Positions 7,676 through 7,873 of a DNA stretch of 7,873 bases are shown here, one piece after another. The DNA is from Bacteroidota bacterium (GTDB lineage Bacteria > Bacteroidota > Bacteroidia > Bacteroidales > GCA-2748055). Both the position numbers and the translations under genes were made by a program. Location: the NCBI GenBank assembly GCA_030642565.1, contig DAOWNM010000121.1:1-7873 (forward strand), given 5' to 3'. Numbering within the stretch: the first letter of the stretch is position 1; each line of letters opens with the position of its first letter. The notes below the pieces were generated by a model, which made no database searches, was not told where the DNA came from, and was given only the letters and a program-made list of their open reading frames with translations.

Positions 7676-7709
7676 AGGTCCGTCTCCACAGGCGGACTTT
7701 TATTTTTTT
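7676..7709 (+). terminator. Rho-independent terminator after ung
   Basis: An eight-base-pair stem, GTCCGTCT (7678-7685) with AGGCGGAC (7690-7697), contains one G-U pair, closes on the tetraloop CCAC and is followed directly by TTTTATTTTTTT (7698-7709). GC-rich stem plus U-tract in the sense of ung is a classic intrinsic terminator. It lies about 75 bases beyond the ung stop and should end the plus-strand transcript. On the minus strand no equivalent U-tract follows, so it looks unidirectional. Confidence 0.85.
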
Positions 7710-7711
7710 AT

Positions 7712-7776
7712 ACCCCCGGTACTTCATTCCACACCTTTCGATATATTACCAGAGCGTAATGCAGAATACCGGGGGT
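7712..7776. repeat. 10-bp GC-rich inverted repeat enclosing a nested hairpin
   Basis: ACCCCCGGTA (7712-7721) is the exact reverse complement of TACCGGGGGT (7767-7776), with 45 bases between. Just inside, TTC (7723-7725) can pair with GAA (7764-7766) past one bulged C, and nearer the centre ATTAC (7745-7749) pairs with GTAAT (7756-7760) around CAGAGC. The nesting suggests a folded RNA or a DNA-level cruciform or binding site. No U-tract follows on either strand, so it is not an obvious terminator. No flanking direct repeat or transposase marks it as a mobile element. Confidence 0.5.
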
Positions 7777-7873
7777 GATAAAAACGGGGGGCGGTGAACC
7801 TGACGATTCGGCGCTAAAATTTAGTTGCCGTTTTTGGCAATGTCCTTTCAATTTATTAATACATTTTACCAAA
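7777..7873. other. Intergenic tail with short palindromes, no gene seen
   Basis: After a purine-rich stretch with a run of six G (about 7780-7793), the tail contains the odd palindrome CTAAAATTTAG (7814-7824) and a hairpin TTGCC/GGCAA (7825-7829 with 7836-7840, loop GTTTTT). A weak sigma-54-like match overlaps the latter at 7835-7850. The last 25 bases are AT-rich, as expected of a leader or promoter region for a gene beyond the edge. I see no open frame of note on either strand. Confidence 0.4.

Noticed and set aside
7777..7873. Known riboswitch or CRISPR-like element in the tail
   Set aside because: No regularly spaced repeats are present and no recognisable riboswitch core; only short palindromes and a G-run.

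Overview
The window looks like a chromosomal segment of a Bacteroidota bacterium, probably an environmental member of the Bacteroidales/Marinilabiliales type (inference). The grounds are: an outer-membrane receptor that starts with a carboxypeptidase-regulatory-like domain, a beta-strand-rich lipoprotein of a kind I associate with this phylum, mostly weak ribosome binding sites, an exact TAnnTTTG -7 promoter box, and a uracil-DNA glycosylase that reads like Bacteroides Ung.

Layout. Positions 1-4382 hold two minus-strand genes two bases apart. A 919-residue membrane-anchored periplasmic protein (4382-1623) has two tandem DUF3352-like units and a C-terminal beta-propeller. It is followed by a lipoprotein (1620 to beyond position 1) of which 540 codons are visible. 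Neither has a known function; together they look like an envelope module. A 112-bp divergent intergenic region (4383-4494) separates them from the plus-strand genes.

Positions 4495-6884 encode a TonB-dependent outer-membrane receptor of the hemoglobin/heme-receptor-like branch, broken into two frames by an apparent one-base deletion near 4819-4833. The signal peptide and N-terminal domain are in one frame, the plug and barrel in another. Thirty-five bases downstream is ung (about 6920-7603), which is intact with its catalytic motifs and is unrelated in function to the receptor.

Positions 7604-7873 contain no credible protein gene but are full of structure: a sigma-54-like -24/-12 sequence directly after the ung stop, a small hairpin, a strong Rho-independent terminator, a 10-bp GC-rich inverted repeat enclosing another hairpin, and a second weaker sigma-54-like match at the edge. 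The window shows no CRISPR, transposase, tRNA or rRNA. The main points of interest are the receptor frameshift, the duplicated-unit-plus-propeller protein with its coupled lipoprotein, and the possible small RNA after ung.
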